Shown: positions 8,881 through 18,743, numbered from the stretch's first letter. The stretch: DNA of 64,000 nucleotides from Chromohalobacter nigrandesensis (GCF_023061285.1 NZ_JAKGAM010000010.1:62001-126000); one strand, 5' to 3'. The notes: generated by a model not told the origin, from the sequence alone. Numbers and translations: made by a program.

Positions 8881-9475
8881 TCGCCTCCGCCTTCTGAAAA
8901 GCCTGGTAGCAGTGCTGATTGCGCTCCAGCGCGATCAGGCTGTGCTGACCGAGCCCGGGAATCGCGCGCGGGCACAAGTCCTCGAGTGCCGTCACGGCAT
9001 CGGGCGGTACGGCGTTATAGGGCGGGATATCGTTCCAGCCCAGCAAGAGTTGTCCGCCGGGCCGCAGGCAGGCCACCGTCGAGGCAAAGGCCGTCTCGAT
9101 ATCGCCGGGAGCATCCAACCCCCAGCCCAGCACGCCGTTGCAGACCACGGCGTCCAGACTTTGGGGTGGTAAATGCGCCGCCAAAGCGGCCATGTCAGCG
9201 ACGATATGGCGCTCGGCGCCGAAGGGCGACTTGGCCGGGTCGATATCCAGGGTGGTCACGCGACTCCTGGGGAAGAGATCGGGATAATCGCGCGTGTACC
9301 AGGCGCAGCCGACGAGCAGCACATGGCCGGCGCCGACTTCCGTGGCCAGCGCCGGGAGGATCACCTTCTCCAGTAACTGGCGATCACCATAGCGGTAGCC
9401 CACACGCCATCCCAAGGCGTCGAATGCCCCTAGCACGCGTGCCATGGCGCGATACGTTTGCAATCTCGCGGGCAT
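8873..9475 (-). CDS. Class I SAM-dependent methyltransferase
   Basis: A 200-aa protein with a Rossmann-type methyltransferase core: VLLVGCAW (motif I, about residues 52-59), VTTLDIDPAK (acidic residue for the SAM ribose), LDAVVCNGVLGW (motif IV region) and LRPGGQLLLGW (motif VI). The substrate cannot be inferred. It lies alone between the TetR gene (convergent) and djlA. The start gives MPARLQ; purine-rich AGGAGAAGTG precedes the ATG. It could modify a small molecule or a lipid. Confidence 0.72.
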   Translation of the reverse strand: MPARLQTYRAMARVLGAFDALGWRVGYRYGDRQLLEKVILPALATEVGAGHVLLVGCAWYTRDYPDLFPRSRVTTLDIDPAKSPFGAERHIVADMAALAAHLPPQSLDAVVCNGVLGWGLDAPGDIETAFASTVACLRPGGQLLLGWNDIPPYNAVPPDAVTALEDLCPRAIPGLGQHSLIALERNQHCYQAFQKAEAKA

Positions 9476-9573
9476 TCACTTCTCCTAGTGTCGCACCACA
9501 CGGGGGCGCTGCCACCTTTAGCGTTGCCAACGATCGGTACATCCGTCAACGCATCGCCAAGCCGACACGCTGA

Positions 9574-10350
9574 TCAGGCGTTCGCTTCGCGGGACTTCTT
9601 GATCAGGTCGTAGGCGTTGGAGATTTCCTGAGTACGCGCCTCGGCCATTTCGCGCATGCTCTCGGGCAGCCCCTTGCCGGCGAGCTTGTCCGGGTGATTC
9701 TGGCTCATCAGGCGGCGATAGGCGCGCTTGAGTTCGGCATCGCTGGCATCAGATTCGACGCCCAGCACTCGATAGGCATCGGTCAGCGCCTGCTGCGATG
9801 TCGCGCCGCCACTCGCCTGCTGTTGACCGCCACGCAGCATGGCCTCGATCTGTTCGATCTCGGCCTCGCTGCATCCCAGCCCGCGCGCCACGCGCAGCAG
9901 CATGTCATGCTCGGCAGGATGCAATTCGCCATCGGCGGCGATGGCCGAGAGTTGGACTTGCAGGAACACCTGCAACAGCGCACGTTGCCCACCGGTCACT
10001 CGCCGCACCGTGGCCAATTCGGCGTCGAGGTCGAAGTCATCGGCCTTGCCGCGTTCGAAGGCCGCTTTTGCACTTTCGCGCTGCGCCTCGCTCAGGCGTA
10101 GGCGCTCGAAAAGCGCCTCGACGACACGCAGCTCGTCACCGCTGACATGGCCGTCCGCCTTGCAGACACACCCCATAACCGCGAACGTCGAGTCGAGGAA
10201 CTGCCCCTGCATTTGCGACAGCTTGGAGACGACCACACGGCGTATCAGGCGCCGCGCGACCCAATACCCCAAAAAGGCACCGATAATCAGTCCCGGCAAT
10301 TTACCGAACATGAAGCCGAGCCCGGCCCCAATCAAGATGGCGATCAGCAT
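9574..10350 (-). CDS. djlA: DjlA-like membrane-anchored co-chaperone (TerB + J domain)
   Basis: A 258-aa protein with one N-terminal membrane span (about residues 3-30, with GxxxG spacing), a TerB-like acidic helical domain (about 50-165, [12 protein letters not shown] and [13 protein letters not shown]) and a C-terminal J domain (about 190-258) that has the HPD triad in [12 protein letters not shown]. It would stimulate the ATPase of DnaK at the inner membrane; DjlA is linked to capsule and envelope stress signalling in enterics. It overlaps the end of dxs by 7 bases, so it is co-translated with the isoprenoid operon, an unusual neighbour. Confidence 0.9.
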   Translation of the reverse strand: MLIAILIGAGLGFMFGKLPGLIIGAFLGYWVARRLIRRVVVSKLSQMQGQFLDSTFAVMGCVCKADGHVSGDELRVVEALFERLRLSEAQRESAKAAFERGKADDFDLDAELATVRRVTGGQRALLQVFLQVQLSAIAADGELHPAEHDMLLRVARGLGCSEAEIEQIEAMLRGGQQQASGGATSQQALTDAYRVLGVESDASDAELKRAYRRLMSQNHPDKLAGKGLPESMREMAEARTQEISNAYDLIKKSREANA

Positions 10351-12296
10351 GAGTTTTCCGTCTTGTTGCTAAGTGTTAGGCGCTGGCGTACCGAGGCTTC
10401 GATGCCTTCGGCGTCGAGACCGCACACCGTCAGTAATTCGGCGGGCTTGCCATGCTCGACGAAGGCATCCGGCAGGCCAAGATTCAATACCTCGACCTGG
10501 ACACCCTCGGCGGCCAGGAGTTCATTGACGCCACTTCCCGCACCACCGGCGACGACATTCTCCTCAAGCGTCACCAGCAGCCGATGCCGGCGCGCCGCCA
10601 CGAGTATGGCGTCACGATCCAGCGGTTTCACGCTGCGCATGTTGAGGTGCGTGGCGTCGAGATTTTCGGCAACCTCGGCGGCGGGGCCGTTCATGCTGCC
10701 GAATGCCAGCAGCGCCACGCCATCCTGCGCGCCGGTACGCCGTGTCTCGGCTTCGCCGATGGGAAGCGCTTCGAGACCGGGCGCGAGCGTCGTCCCCGGC
10801 CCGGTACCGCGTGGGTACCGCACCGCCGCCGGGCCTTGGTGGTGATAGGCGGCACTCAACATGGCGCGACACTCGGCTTCATCGGCGGGCGCCAGCACCA
10901 CCATGCCCGGAATGCAGCGCAGGTACGCGAGATCAAGCGCCCCATGGTGCGTGGGGCCATCTTCGCCGACCACGCCCGCACGATCGATGGCGAAGGTGAC
11001 ATCGAGCGCCTGCACCGACACGTCGTGGATCAACTGGTCATAGCCGCGCTGCAGAAAGGTCGAGTAGATCGCCACCACGGGCTTCATGCCCTCGCACGCC
11101 ATGCCCGCCGCCAGCGTCACCGCATGCTGCTCGGCGATTGCCACATCGTAGTAACGCTCGGGATACTCGCGCGAGAAGCGAATCAGGTCGGAACCTTCGC
11201 GCATCGCCGGCGTGATGCCGATCAAGCGCGTATCCGCCGCCGCCATGTCGCAGAGCCACTCGCCGAAGACGTTGCAATACTTGCGCGGTTTGGCCTTGGG
11301 CTCGGCCATAGCCTCGTTGGGCGAACGCGGCTCCACCTTGGGCGGCGGCTCGCTGGCGGTTTTCTCGAGCTTGGTGATGGCATGATAGCCGATGGGATCG
11401 GCCTCGGCGGGGCGAAAGCCGCGTCCCTTGCAGGTCTTGATATGCAGAAACTGCGGCCCCTCGAGGTTCGCCATGCTGCCGAGCGCCTGAACCAGGCTCG
11501 GCACGTCATGGCCGTCGATGGGGCCGATGTAATTGAAGCCCATTTCCTCGAACAGCGTCGCCGGACTGACCATGCCTTTGACGTGCTCCTCGGTACGGCG
11601 CGCCAGTTCCAGCGCGCCCGGTAGATGCGAAAGTACGCGTTTGCTGTTCTCGCGCATTACCGTGTAGGGCTTGCTGACCAGGATGCGTGCCAGGTAACTG
11701 GCCATGCCGCCGACGTTCTCGGAGATCGACATCTCATTGTCGTTGAGAATCACCAGCATATTGGCATCGACATGCCCGGCATGCGCCAACGCTTCGAACG
11801 ACATGCCAGCGCTCAAGGCACCGTCGCCGATGACCGCGCAGACGCGGCGCTTCTCACCTTTGGTTCGCGCCGCCAGGGCCATGCCCAGCGCCGCCGAGAT
11901 CGAGGTGCTCGAATGGCCGACACCGAAGGTGTCGTAGGGCGACTCGTCGCGCTTGGGAAACGCCGCCAGCCCGCCTAGCTGGCGAATGGTCGACATCTGC
12001 TCGCGGCGCCCGGTGAGGATCTTGTGGGGATAGGCCTGATGGCCGACGTCCCAGACCAGGCGATCATGCGGTGTGTCGAAAATATGGTGCAAGGCGACGG
12101 TCAACTCGACCACGCCCAGCCCCGCGCCGAAGTGGCCGCCGGTACAGCCGACACTATAGAGCAGGTAAGCACGCAGCTCGTCGGCCAGTTCGCGCAACTG
12201 TGACGCATTGAAATCGTGTAACGCCGCAGGAGACTCGAGAGTATCGAGCAATGGCGTGGCCGGACGTTCGGCAGGAATCTCGTCGAACAGCTTCAT
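10344..12296 (-). CDS. dxs: 1-deoxy-D-xylulose-5-phosphate synthase
   Basis: A 650-aa thiamine-diphosphate enzyme that condenses pyruvate with glyceraldehyde 3-phosphate, the entry step of the MEP isoprenoid pathway. The motifs are [17 protein letters not shown], the [14 protein letters not shown]...NDNEMSIS thiamine-binding region (about residues 155-195), and [15 protein letters not shown] in the pyrimidine domain. A Pro/Lys-rich insert at about 315-340 is longer than in E. coli. It is third in xseB-ispA-dxs, the order seen in many gammaproteobacteria, and starts 19 bases after ispA. Confidence 0.95.
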   Translation of the reverse strand: MKLFDEIPAERPATPLLDTLESPAALHDFNASQLRELADELRAYLLYSVGCTGGHFGAGLGVVELTVALHHIFDTPHDRLVWDVGHQAYPHKILTGRREQMSTIRQLGGLAAFPKRDESPYDTFGVGHSSTSISAALGMALAARTKGEKRRVCAVIGDGALSAGMSFEALAHAGHVDANMLVILNDNEMSISENVGGMASYLARILVSKPYTVMRENSKRVLSHLPGALELARRTEEHVKGMVSPATLFEEMGFNYIGPIDGHDVPSLVQALGSMANLEGPQFLHIKTCKGRGFRPAEADPIGYHAITKLEKTASEPPPKVEPRSPNEAMAEPKAKPRKYCNVFGEWLCDMAAADTRLIGITPAMREGSDLIRFSREYPERYYDVAIAEQHAVTLAAGMACEGMKPVVAIYSTFLQRGYDQLIHDVSVQALDVTFAIDRAGVVGEDGPTHHGALDLAYLRCIPGMVVLAPADEAECRAMLSAAYHHQGPAAVRYPRGTGPGTTLAPGLEALPIGEAETRRTGAQDGVALLAFGSMNGPAAEVAENLDATHLNMRSVKPLDRDAILVAARRHRLLVTLEENVVAGGAGSGVNELLAAEGVQVEVLNLGLPDAFVEHGKPAELLTVCGLDAEGIEASVRQRLTLSNKTENSC

Positions 12297-12315
12297 AAGC
12301 GTTGTCTACAACCGA

Positions 12316-13209
12316 TCAGTGATCGCGGTCGATCATATGGCGGGCCAAGTCGGCCAGAGGAAAGGCTCGCTCGCCCAAGGGCGCCAAGGCGTCCAGCGCC
12401 TCGTCGAGCAGGCCGTGCGCCTTGGCACGGGCGCCTTCCAGGCCGAGCAAAGCCGGATAAGTAGGTTTGGCACGCGCCGCGTCGGCGCCGGTGGCCTTGC
12501 CCAGGGTCGCGGCGTCGCCGGTGACATCGAGGATGTCATCCTGAATCTGGAACGCCAAGCCAATAGCAGCGGCGTAGACATCCAGCGCCGCCACACGCGG
12601 GTCGTCTTCATCGACGGCTGCCAGGGCGCCGAGCCGCACGGCAGCGCGAATCAGGGCGCCGGTCTTGTAACGATGCATGGTCGCCAGGGCATCGACATCC
12701 AGTTGACCGCCCACCGCGCACAGGTCCAGCGCCTGCCCGGCGGCCATGCCGTCACGTCCCGAGGCCTGGGCCAGCACCCCCACCATCGCGCCCAGATGCG
12801 GTGGGCGCGCCTCGGCGAGCACCTCGAAGGCCAGCGTTTGCAGCGCGTCGCCGGTCAGGATGGCCATCGCCTCGTTATAGACACGATGCACGGTGGGGCG
12901 CCCACGACGCATGTCGTCGTCGTCCATGGCAGGCAAGTCATCGTGGATCAGTGAGTAAGCGTGGATCAGCTCGATGGCGGCTGCGGGGGCATCCAGTGCG
13001 GTGTCCTCGGCACCCAACGCACGTCCAGCGGCGTACACCAGCACCGGGCGCAGGCGCTTGCCACCGCCCAATACGCCATAGCGCATGGCGGCATCGAGCT
13101 CGCCAGCGACCGGCGTGGTGCGCTCGAAGACCTGCGCCAGCACTTGCTCGGTACGCGCCCGCGCCGTCGTGATGATGTCGCGCTCGGCCAGGGGTTCAAC
13201 GCTCACCAT
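12316..13209 (-). CDS. ispA: Farnesyl diphosphate synthase
   Basis: A 297-aa trans-prenyltransferase making geranyl and farnesyl diphosphate from IPP and DMAPP. The two aspartate-rich motifs are visible: first DDLPAMDDDDMRRGRPT (about residues 86-102), second QIQDDILDVTGD (about 225-236), with FQIQDD and GGGKRLRP also present. The ATG at 13209 overlaps the xseB stop by 14 bases, which decides the start over the upstream frame at 13224. Products feed quinones and undecaprenyl carriers. The gene is coupled to xseB and dxs. Confidence 0.94.
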   Translation of the reverse strand: MVSVEPLAERDIITTARARTEQVLAQVFERTTPVAGELDAAMRYGVLGGGKRLRPVLVYAAGRALGAEDTALDAPAAAIELIHAYSLIHDDLPAMDDDDMRRGRPTVHRVYNEAMAILTGDALQTLAFEVLAEARPPHLGAMVGVLAQASGRDGMAAGQALDLCAVGGQLDVDALATMHRYKTGALIRAAVRLGALAAVDEDDPRVAALDVYAAAIGLAFQIQDDILDVTGDAATLGKATGADAARAKPTYPALLGLEGARAKAHGLLDEALDALAPLGERAFPLADLARHMIDRDH

Positions 13210-13501
13210 CGGCCTCCCCGGCATCGAAAGGCGTCGCGTGGAAGCTGCCGTCGGGCTGTTCCAGCAACGCCTTGACGCGCAACTCGGCGTTTTCCAGGCG
13301 TTGCTGGGCGTCGCGGGTCAGATGCACACCGCGCTCGAACGCCACCAACGACGCTTCCAGAGACAGCTCGCCTGACTCCAGTTGGGCCACCAGCGATTCC
13401 AGACGCGCCAGCGTCGCCGCAAAATCCTCCGGGGCGGCGTTCTGAACATCCGTTCCGTCGAGCTGGTCGACATCGCCAACCGATGCATCCTTTTCCACCA
13501 T
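13196..13501 (-). CDS. xseB: Exodeoxyribonuclease VII small subunit
   Basis: A 101-aa protein whose coiled-coil helical hairpin (about residues 25-80: FAATLARLESLVAQLESGELSLE, then FERGVHLTRDAQQRLENAE) is the XseB signature. Several copies bind XseA to form exonuclease VII, which degrades single-stranded DNA. It carries an extra acidic N-terminal tail of about 24 residues. It is the first gene of xseB-ispA-dxs-djlA and overlaps ispA by 14 bases. Confidence 0.92.
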   Translation of the reverse strand: MVEKDASVGDVDQLDGTDVQNAAPEDFAATLARLESLVAQLESGELSLEASLVAFERGVHLTRDAQQRLENAELRVKALLEQPDGSFHATPFDAGEADGER

Positions 13502-13817
13502 GGCGCTTCTCGCTCATCCGTGCGGACCGATGCCACGGCCCGGCTTGCCAAGATTTGGCCCCACAGTATACACCCAAGCCCCGGGGACGCGTCTGCCCCG
13601 GCGTGGTCAGCAAGCGCTGCGAACCAAGCGCGTTCATGCACAAGGTGCAGCGAATTCATCCTCAAACAGGCCGTCTGTGCTACGATATGGGCCCTGTCGC
13701 TGGGCGGCTTCCTCCCCTTTTTTTCTTGCCTCGGGGCCTCGGATCGCCCGTCTGGACAGGCCACCATCATACCGATAGATAAACGTCGCATCAGTCGACG
13801 AAAGGGTTGAACCGACA
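13502..13817. other. Divergent intergenic region xseB / serA
   Basis: This 316-base gap has no convincing gene. On the minus strand a TATACT (13571-13566) is a plausible -10 for the xseB operon. On the plus strand TACGAT (about 13680-13685) is a weak -10 for serA. A T-run at about 13718-13726 follows the GGGCGG-rich stretch. Short frames here have no coding character. Confidence 0.4.
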
Positions 13818-15068
13818 ATGGCCAAGACGTCTCTGGACAAGAGCAAGATCAAGATTCTGCTGCTCGAGGGCATTCATCAGTCCGCCGTGGACAACCTCCT
13901 GAATGCCGGTTACACCAACATCGAAACGCTCTCTACCTCCTTGTCCGAGGACGAGCTGGTCGAGAAGATCCGTGACGTTCACTTCATCGGCCTGCGCTCG
14001 CGCACGCAGCTCACCGAGCGCGTGTTCGCCGCCGCCGAGCGGCTCACCGCCGTGGGTTGCTTCTGCATCGGCACCAACCAGGTCGATCTCAATGCAGCCC
14101 TCGAACGTGGTATTCCGGTCTTCAACGCACCGTATTCCAATACCCGCTCGGTGGCCGAGCTGGTCCTCGCCGAAGCCATCATGCTGCTGCGCGGCATTCC
14201 CGAGAAATCCACCCGTGCCCACCAGGGCGGCTGGTTGAAGTCGGCCAAGAATTCCCATGAAGCGCGCGGCAAGACGCTGGGGATCGTCGGCTACGGCAGC
14301 ATCGGCGCCCAGCTCTCGGTGCTTGCCGAATCGCTGGGCTTCGATGTCCTTTATTACGACGTGATCACCAAACTGGCCATGGGCAATGCCCGCCAGGTGG
14401 GCTCGCTCGAGGAACTGCTGGCACGCGCCGACGTCATCAGCCTGCACGTGCCGGACGAACCCTCCACGCGCTGGATGATCGGTCGCGACCAGTTGGCGTT
14501 GATGAAACAGAACGCCATCTTCATCAACGCCTCGCGCGGCACCGTGGTGGATATCGAGGCGCTGGCTGAAGTGCTCGAGAGCGGCAAGCTGCTCGGCGCA
14601 GCCATCGATGTCTTCCCCGTCGAGCCCAAGGGTACCAACGAGGAATTCGTCTCCCCGTTGCGCGGCAAGGACAACGTCATCCTCACCCCGCACATCGGCG
14701 GCTCGACCCTGGAAGCTCAGGAGAACATCGGCATCGAGGTCTCCGAGAAGCTGATCACTTACTCCGACAACGGCACCACCATCACCTCGGTCAACTTCCC
14801 CGAGGTCGCGCTGCCCGCCCATCCGGACAAGCACCGCCTGTTGCACATCCACGAGAACGTGCCGGGCGTGATGTCCGAGATCAACAAGGTGCTCGGCGAC
14901 GAAGGCATCAACATCTCGGCGCAGTACCTGCAGACCAACAGCGGCGTCGGCTACGTGGTCATCGATGTCGACAAGGCCTACGGCCCCAAGGCACTGGAAG
15001 CGCTCAAGCGCGTCAACCACACGTTGCGCCTGCGCGTGCTCTACTCCGAGAGCAACTTCGAAGCGTAA
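13818..15068 (+). CDS. serA: D-3-phosphoglycerate dehydrogenase
   Basis: A 416-aa enzyme that oxidises 3-phosphoglycerate with NAD+, the first step of serine synthesis. It shows the NAD-binding GIVGYGSIGAQLS loop (about residues 156-168), the catalytic Arg region NASRGTVVDIEAL, Glu in DVFPVEPKG and His in LTPHIGGSTLEAQ. The C-terminal ACT domain (about 340-416, IHENVPGVMSEINKVLG) is the serine feedback site. Length and layout match the E. coli type. It is transcribed alone and followed by a strong hairpin. Confidence 0.95.
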   Translation: MAKTSLDKSKIKILLLEGIHQSAVDNLLNAGYTNIETLSTSLSEDELVEKIRDVHFIGLRSRTQLTERVFAAAERLTAVGCFCIGTNQVDLNAALERGIPVFNAPYSNTRSVAELVLAEAIMLLRGIPEKSTRAHQGGWLKSAKNSHEARGKTLGIVGYGSIGAQLSVLAESLGFDVLYYDVITKLAMGNARQVGSLEELLARADVISLHVPDEPSTRWMIGRDQLALMKQNAIFINASRGTVVDIEALAEVLESGKLLGAAIDVFPVEPKGTNEEFVSPLRGKDNVILTPHIGGSTLEAQENIGIEVSEKLITYSDNGTTITSVNFPEVALPAHPDKHRLLHIHENVPGVMSEINKVLGDEGINISAQYLQTNSGVGYVVIDVDKAYGPKALEALKRVNHTLRLRVLYSESNFEA

Positions 15069-15100
15069 CACTACGGCGCACTGACCGGCCCAACGCAATA

Positions 15101-15122
15101 CGGCCCCTCCATGGAGGGGCCG
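15101..15122 (+). terminator. Hairpin after serA
   Basis: CGGCCCCTCC and GGAGGGGCCG form a perfect 10-bp stem with a 2-base loop, 33 bases after serA. A T-run is absent (GTGGCGTTTG follows), but stem strength and position support transcript termination, possibly in both directions since the lipoprotein gene faces it. Confidence 0.6.
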
Positions 15123-15167
15123 TGGCGTTTGTGGCCTGCTAGATTCGGCGGGGTTCCTATCACGGCG

Positions 15168-15335
15168 TCAAGGCGTCCCGTCGGAACGCGATACATCCGC
15201 CGGGTTGCTGGTCGGTCCGCTATTGGGCACGCCTGTATTGACTTCTCGCTCGCCGTCATCATAGGTATTGACCGTGCAGCCAGCGAGCCCCGCCAGCAGC
15301 AACGCGGTTCCCATCACCGCAAATAGATAGCGCAT
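15168..15335 (-). CDS. Small lipoprotein, 55 aa
   Basis: A short reading frame starting MRYLFAVMGTALLLAGLAGC, a textbook lipoprotein signal with lipobox LAGC and the lipidated cysteine at residue 20. The 35-residue mature part is hydrophilic (Asn/Thr/Asp/Pro-rich), with no residue pattern I recognise. The start has GAGGGA at 4-5 bases upstream. It faces serA and lies 35 bases after the TonB receptor start-distal end on the same strand, so it may share that transcript. Location: inner or outer membrane; aspartate does not follow the cysteine, so outer-membrane sorting is likely. Confidence 0.65.
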   Translation of the reverse strand: MRYLFAVMGTALLLAGLAGCTVNTYDDGEREVNTGVPNSGPTSNPADVSRSDGTP

Positions 15336-15370
15336 TAGGTTCCCTCTTCTCTGGTTATTGATCGATACGC

Positions 15371-17419
15371 CTAGAACGCGACTTCCATACCAGCGTAGAC
15401 GGTCCGTCCCGGCGCCGGCTCATAATAGCGCCCATAACTACCATTGAGGCGCACATTGGCGAAATGCTCGCGATCGAAGAGATTGCGCATGCCCACGTAG
15501 CCCTTGAGCAAGGTGTCGCCGCCCAGGTGCCAGCCATCACCGACGCGTAGATTGACCAACCAGTAGTCATCGACGTCCACGTCATTGGCATCATCCGCCA
15601 CCATGTCGCCGATGTATTGCGTCTCGAGCGTCGCAAAGCGCTCGTCGAGGCCTTGCCAGGAGAGTTGAGTGTTCCAGGTCTGCTCCGGCAAGCCGGGGAT
15701 ACGATTGCCGCCGTAGCTATTACTCTCGTTATTACTCTTGACCTTATATTCATCGAACTCGTACTTGGCCAACGTCAAGGCACTATCAAGACGCCAGCTC
15801 GGCGTCATCTGCCAGCCCAGCGCCAGCTCGACGCCATCGCGCGAGGAGTCTCCGGCGTTGCGGTAGAAGTCCCGACCGTTCTCGTTGTAGGGCACTAGCT
15901 CGTCACGCACGCGTACCGAGAACAGCGCCAGATCGTAATCCACGCCATTGGCGAAGTTGCCGCGTAGCCCGATTTCGCGATTCCACGCCTTCTGTGGCTC
16001 GATGGCCGGATTGAAACCGCCCACGCCACTGGGGTTGGCGAATTCAGAGAACGTCGGTGTTTCAAAAGAAGTACCGGTATTGGCGTAGACCTGATGTGTC
16101 GGCAGATATCGGTAGCTCAAGCCCGCCGAACCGCTCCACTCCCGGAAAGCACGATCACCGCTCTGGTCGCCGTCACTATCAAAATCATCGTCGATATCGA
16201 AATCGACGCGATCGTAGCGCGCCCCTAGCGACAGCGTCAGCTTGTCGGTGAGATCCAGATCACCCTGGGCAAACACACCCAACGAAGTCGCCGTTTGCAT
16301 TTCATCGCCCGCCCGATCAGTGACTCCATTGACGGCATCTACATTATGGCGGTCCCGATCGTCCTCCTGACGCGCGGCATCGACGCCAATCACATAACGC
16401 AACGGCAACTCGCCGAGAAGCAGATCCTGATGATATTCGGCGCTGGCACCGTAATAGTCACGCTGATAGTTGATGCGGCTGTCACCCTTGTAAGGCAGTT
16501 GCTGTTCGAAGTCACGCTGCAAATAGAAGCCTTTGACGTACAGCTCGCCCGGCCCCGCGGATAGATCCTCGTACTGTAACCCCAGCACCTGCTGATCGAC
16601 TTCCTGCCCTGCATCCAAGGCGAGCGAGTTTGGAGCAGCCCCTTGGCGATCTTCATCCACTTCCGATTCTTTCAGCGCCCCTGGATCCTCGGAGCGCGGA
16701 TTGTCCAGCAAGTTGACGATGGCCGTCAGCGCGCGGTCGTTGCCTAGCTCACGACGCACCTTGGCGTTGAGGTGATACTTTTCGACCTGACTCTGATCGC
16801 GATAACCGTCGAAATTAAGCGCCGACACACTCACATGATGCGACCAGGGGCCATTCACGCCACCGTCGCTGAAGCGATACTTCTGGTAACCGTCGCTACC
16901 GATCTCGGCGCCCAGGCGCGTTTTCTGATCGTCGCGACCATCCGCCGTGGTCACGCTGAGAACGCCCCCTGCCGCGTTGCCGTAAAGCACCGACGACGGA
17001 CCGCGAATCACCTCGATGCGCTCGGCGCTGTCGAGGTCGATGGCATCGAGCTGTGCCTGTCCATCGGGCAGTGTATAGGGAATGCCATCGGTCATCACCG
17101 TGATCCCGCGCACCCCGAACGGCGCCCGCGCGCCGAAGCCACGAATCGCCAGGCGCTCGCCCTGGGCGAAGTTGTCACGATTTTGCAAAAACACGCCCGG
17201 CACACGTACCAGCGACTCATCGAGACGCACGCGCTGTTGCCCTGCGGCGATGTCATCGTGTTCGATCACGGACACTGCGGCAGGGGTGGTGTACAGCTCG
17301 CGGTCGAGGCGCGGTGCCGTGACTTCCATCACCTCCGGCGCGGAGGGTTGGGCGAAGGCAACGCCGGAAACGCCCAGGGCGCCCAGCAACAAGGAGGTAT
17401 TGAGGTAACGATGCGTCAT
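15371..17419 (-). CDS. TonB-dependent outer-membrane receptor
   Basis: A 682-aa receptor with a signal peptide ending VAFAQ. The plug domain (about residues 35-160) has RIEVIRGPSSVLYGNAAGGVLSV, followed by a 22-strand barrel ending YAGMEVAF with a terminal Phe. The TonB-box region (PEVMEVTAPRL) lies after the signal. Family resemblance is to siderophore receptors of the FecA/PQQ-receptor-like group (GIPYTLPDGQ in the plug). There is no adjacent siderophore or ABC gene, so the ligand is unknown. I did not find a convincing Fur box in the 221 bp upstream. Confidence 0.88.
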   Translation of the reverse strand: MTHRYLNTSLLLGALGVSGVAFAQPSAPEVMEVTAPRLDRELYTTPAAVSVIEHDDIAAGQQRVRLDESLVRVPGVFLQNRDNFAQGERLAIRGFGARAPFGVRGITVMTDGIPYTLPDGQAQLDAIDLDSAERIEVIRGPSSVLYGNAAGGVLSVTTADGRDDQKTRLGAEIGSDGYQKYRFSDGGVNGPWSHHVSVSALNFDGYRDQSQVEKYHLNAKVRRELGNDRALTAIVNLLDNPRSEDPGALKESEVDEDRQGAAPNSLALDAGQEVDQQVLGLQYEDLSAGPGELYVKGFYLQRDFEQQLPYKGDSRINYQRDYYGASAEYHQDLLLGELPLRYVIGVDAARQEDDRDRHNVDAVNGVTDRAGDEMQTATSLGVFAQGDLDLTDKLTLSLGARYDRVDFDIDDDFDSDGDQSGDRAFREWSGSAGLSYRYLPTHQVYANTGTSFETPTFSEFANPSGVGGFNPAIEPQKAWNREIGLRGNFANGVDYDLALFSVRVRDELVPYNENGRDFYRNAGDSSRDGVELALGWQMTPSWRLDSALTLAKYEFDEYKVKSNNESNSYGGNRIPGLPEQTWNTQLSWQGLDERFATLETQYIGDMVADDANDVDVDDYWLVNLRVGDGWHLGGDTLLKGYVGMRNLFDREHFANVRLNGSYGRYYEPAPGRTVYAGMEVAF

Positions 17420-17640
17420 GGCGATATCGACAGGTCGGGTCTGCCGGATGACGAGGCGCCGCCGGCGGACGGATTCATTAAGCGGGGCAACATATTAGCA
17501 TATCGCACGCATATCCGCCTTAAGTCTAATCGCCATTTTATAAGCCGCATGCTTGGCGCCATTCAAAAGTGCGTCGTCATCACCTCTGTCACTTCCAGCG
17601 CCTCATCGACAATCAGCATGCGACGCCACTTGTCGAAGTG

Positions 17641-18279
17641 TCATGCAGTTGACGAAATCATATGACTGCCGAAGCCATGTTCGGCCAAATATCGGTACGA
17701 CGTCTGAACATCATCCGGCACGTCACTTATTACCTGGAACCCAGCATCGGGATATTTGATGAGCCTGTCGATGTCCCCAACCATTTCTGCGATCAGCCCA
17801 AAAACTCCGACGACGTTCGACACTTCGTCAGGGAAGCGGATTGGGGGTCCATCGGTCCGCACATTGGCGCAGGGCCACTGGATCGGCGCGGTCACCATGA
17901 TACGTCGGATAGAATTCAGCTTCGTTATAAAGGTCACTTTCCTGGCCGAGGGGACGAGAAGACGCGCATTTCGAATATTCTCGGCGAAGTTCGTCGCCTC
18001 CGTCTCCAAGATCATCGACCTGTCTGAAAGGCCATGTTGGCGAGCCCGCTCTGCAAAAACCTGTGCTTCGGTCTCGCTCCACAGGTGATGGGTCCAGTTT
18101 CCAGTTCGTCCGGTAATCAAAAGCCGATTGAACTGACCACGCTTGAAAAGATCGCAGGCATAATCACATACACGCAGATCGTAAGATCCACATACGACCA
18201 GTAGCCCTTCCTGATGATGGTCAGGAGACGCGGTAAGATAATGCCACAAGACCAGCGCATGGTTCATTGTTGGTGTCAC
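17641..18279 (-). CDS. YdcF/SanA-like DUF218 protein
   Basis: A 212-aa protein with the DUF218 pattern: VVCGSYDLRVCDYACDLFKRG at the N-terminal strand-helix (about residues 28-48), LLITGRTG, then SETEAQVFAERARQHG and ETEATNFAENIRNA with the conserved E/N, typical of the YdcF subgroup that binds SAM in E. coli. No signal or anchor is seen, so it is cytosolic. The GTG at 18279 (AAGGGG seven bases upstream) overlaps the preceding stop by GTGA and is preferred over TTG 18285 and ATG 18267. Function is unknown. Confidence 0.7.
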   Translation of the reverse strand: MTPTMNHALVLWHYLTASPDHHQEGLLVVCGSYDLRVCDYACDLFKRGQFNRLLITGRTGNWTHHLWSETEAQVFAERARQHGLSDRSMILETEATNFAENIRNARLLVPSARKVTFITKLNSIRRIMVTAPIQWPCANVRTDGPPIRFPDEVSNVVGVFGLIAEMVGDIDRLIKYPDAGFQVISDVPDDVQTSYRYLAEHGFGSHMISSTA

Positions 18280-18530
18280 TGCCAAGCCCCTTGCAGCAAG
18301 AAGGTTGTCTTATCGTGTTCGAAGCGGAGAGTTCGCCCCTCGACGAGGGTCAGATGCTCAGCCACACGATCGAAGTCGGCGAAACGTGCTGAAACTCCCG
18401 TGTCTCTGAGAGATCGTTGCATCCCCCAATCCCGAGACAGGTGGCACCAGCTGTTACGCCACTTACTGAATACGCGCAGATGATACACCATAACTTTGAA
18501 GGTTCGTTTTACCCTTTGTCGCAACGTCAT
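18276..18530 (-). CDS. Hypothetical protein coupled to the YdcF-like gene
   Basis: An 84-aa basic reading frame (MTLRQRVKRTFKV...) whose TGA overlaps the GTG of the next gene by four bases, the usual mark of coupled translation. The C-terminal half (FADFDRVAEHLTLVEGRTLRFEHDK) looks like a normal folded protein, but I recognise no family. The Shine-Dalgarno is poor and the frame is open further upstream to 18758, so the start is uncertain. It could be the tail of a degraded larger gene. Confidence 0.4.
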   Translation of the reverse strand: MTLRQRVKRTFKVMVYHLRVFSKWRNSWCHLSRDWGMQRSLRDTGVSARFADFDRVAEHLTLVEGRTLRFEHDKTTFLLQGAWQ

Positions 18531-18743
18531 CGCGACCCACGATAACGCAGAAAACTCATATAGACGCTGTATCTCGATCACGTTAGCTATGCACTGACGC
18601 CAATGACGCCGCCCCGCCCAAACGGGGCGGCATCCTGCCGCAGATGCATCACCGCATGGCATTGCGTAAAATGCGTCTCCCTTGGCACTCGCCAACGATT
18701 CACCCGGTCCGTCCTTTACGGGGACGATTACCAGGAGACAGAC

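Noticed and set aside
10452-11624. Long plus-strand frame (390 codons) opposite dxs
   Set aside because: It is the antisense shadow of a well conserved dxs gene in GC-rich DNA; its translation has no domain pattern.
13791-15098. Minus-strand frame of 435 codons opposite serA
   Set aside because: Shadow of serA with low-complexity His/Gln/Asp-rich composition and no ribosome site.
17563-17640. In-frame protein-like extension after the YdcF-like stop codon (about 25 codons)
   Set aside because: The protein already ends at the usual family C-terminus; the extension is short and could be chance or a remnant, with no evidence of readthrough.
18603-18743. Longer N-terminus for trhO
   Set aside because: The extension is unconserved in character and the ATG at 18744 has a strong ribosome site.
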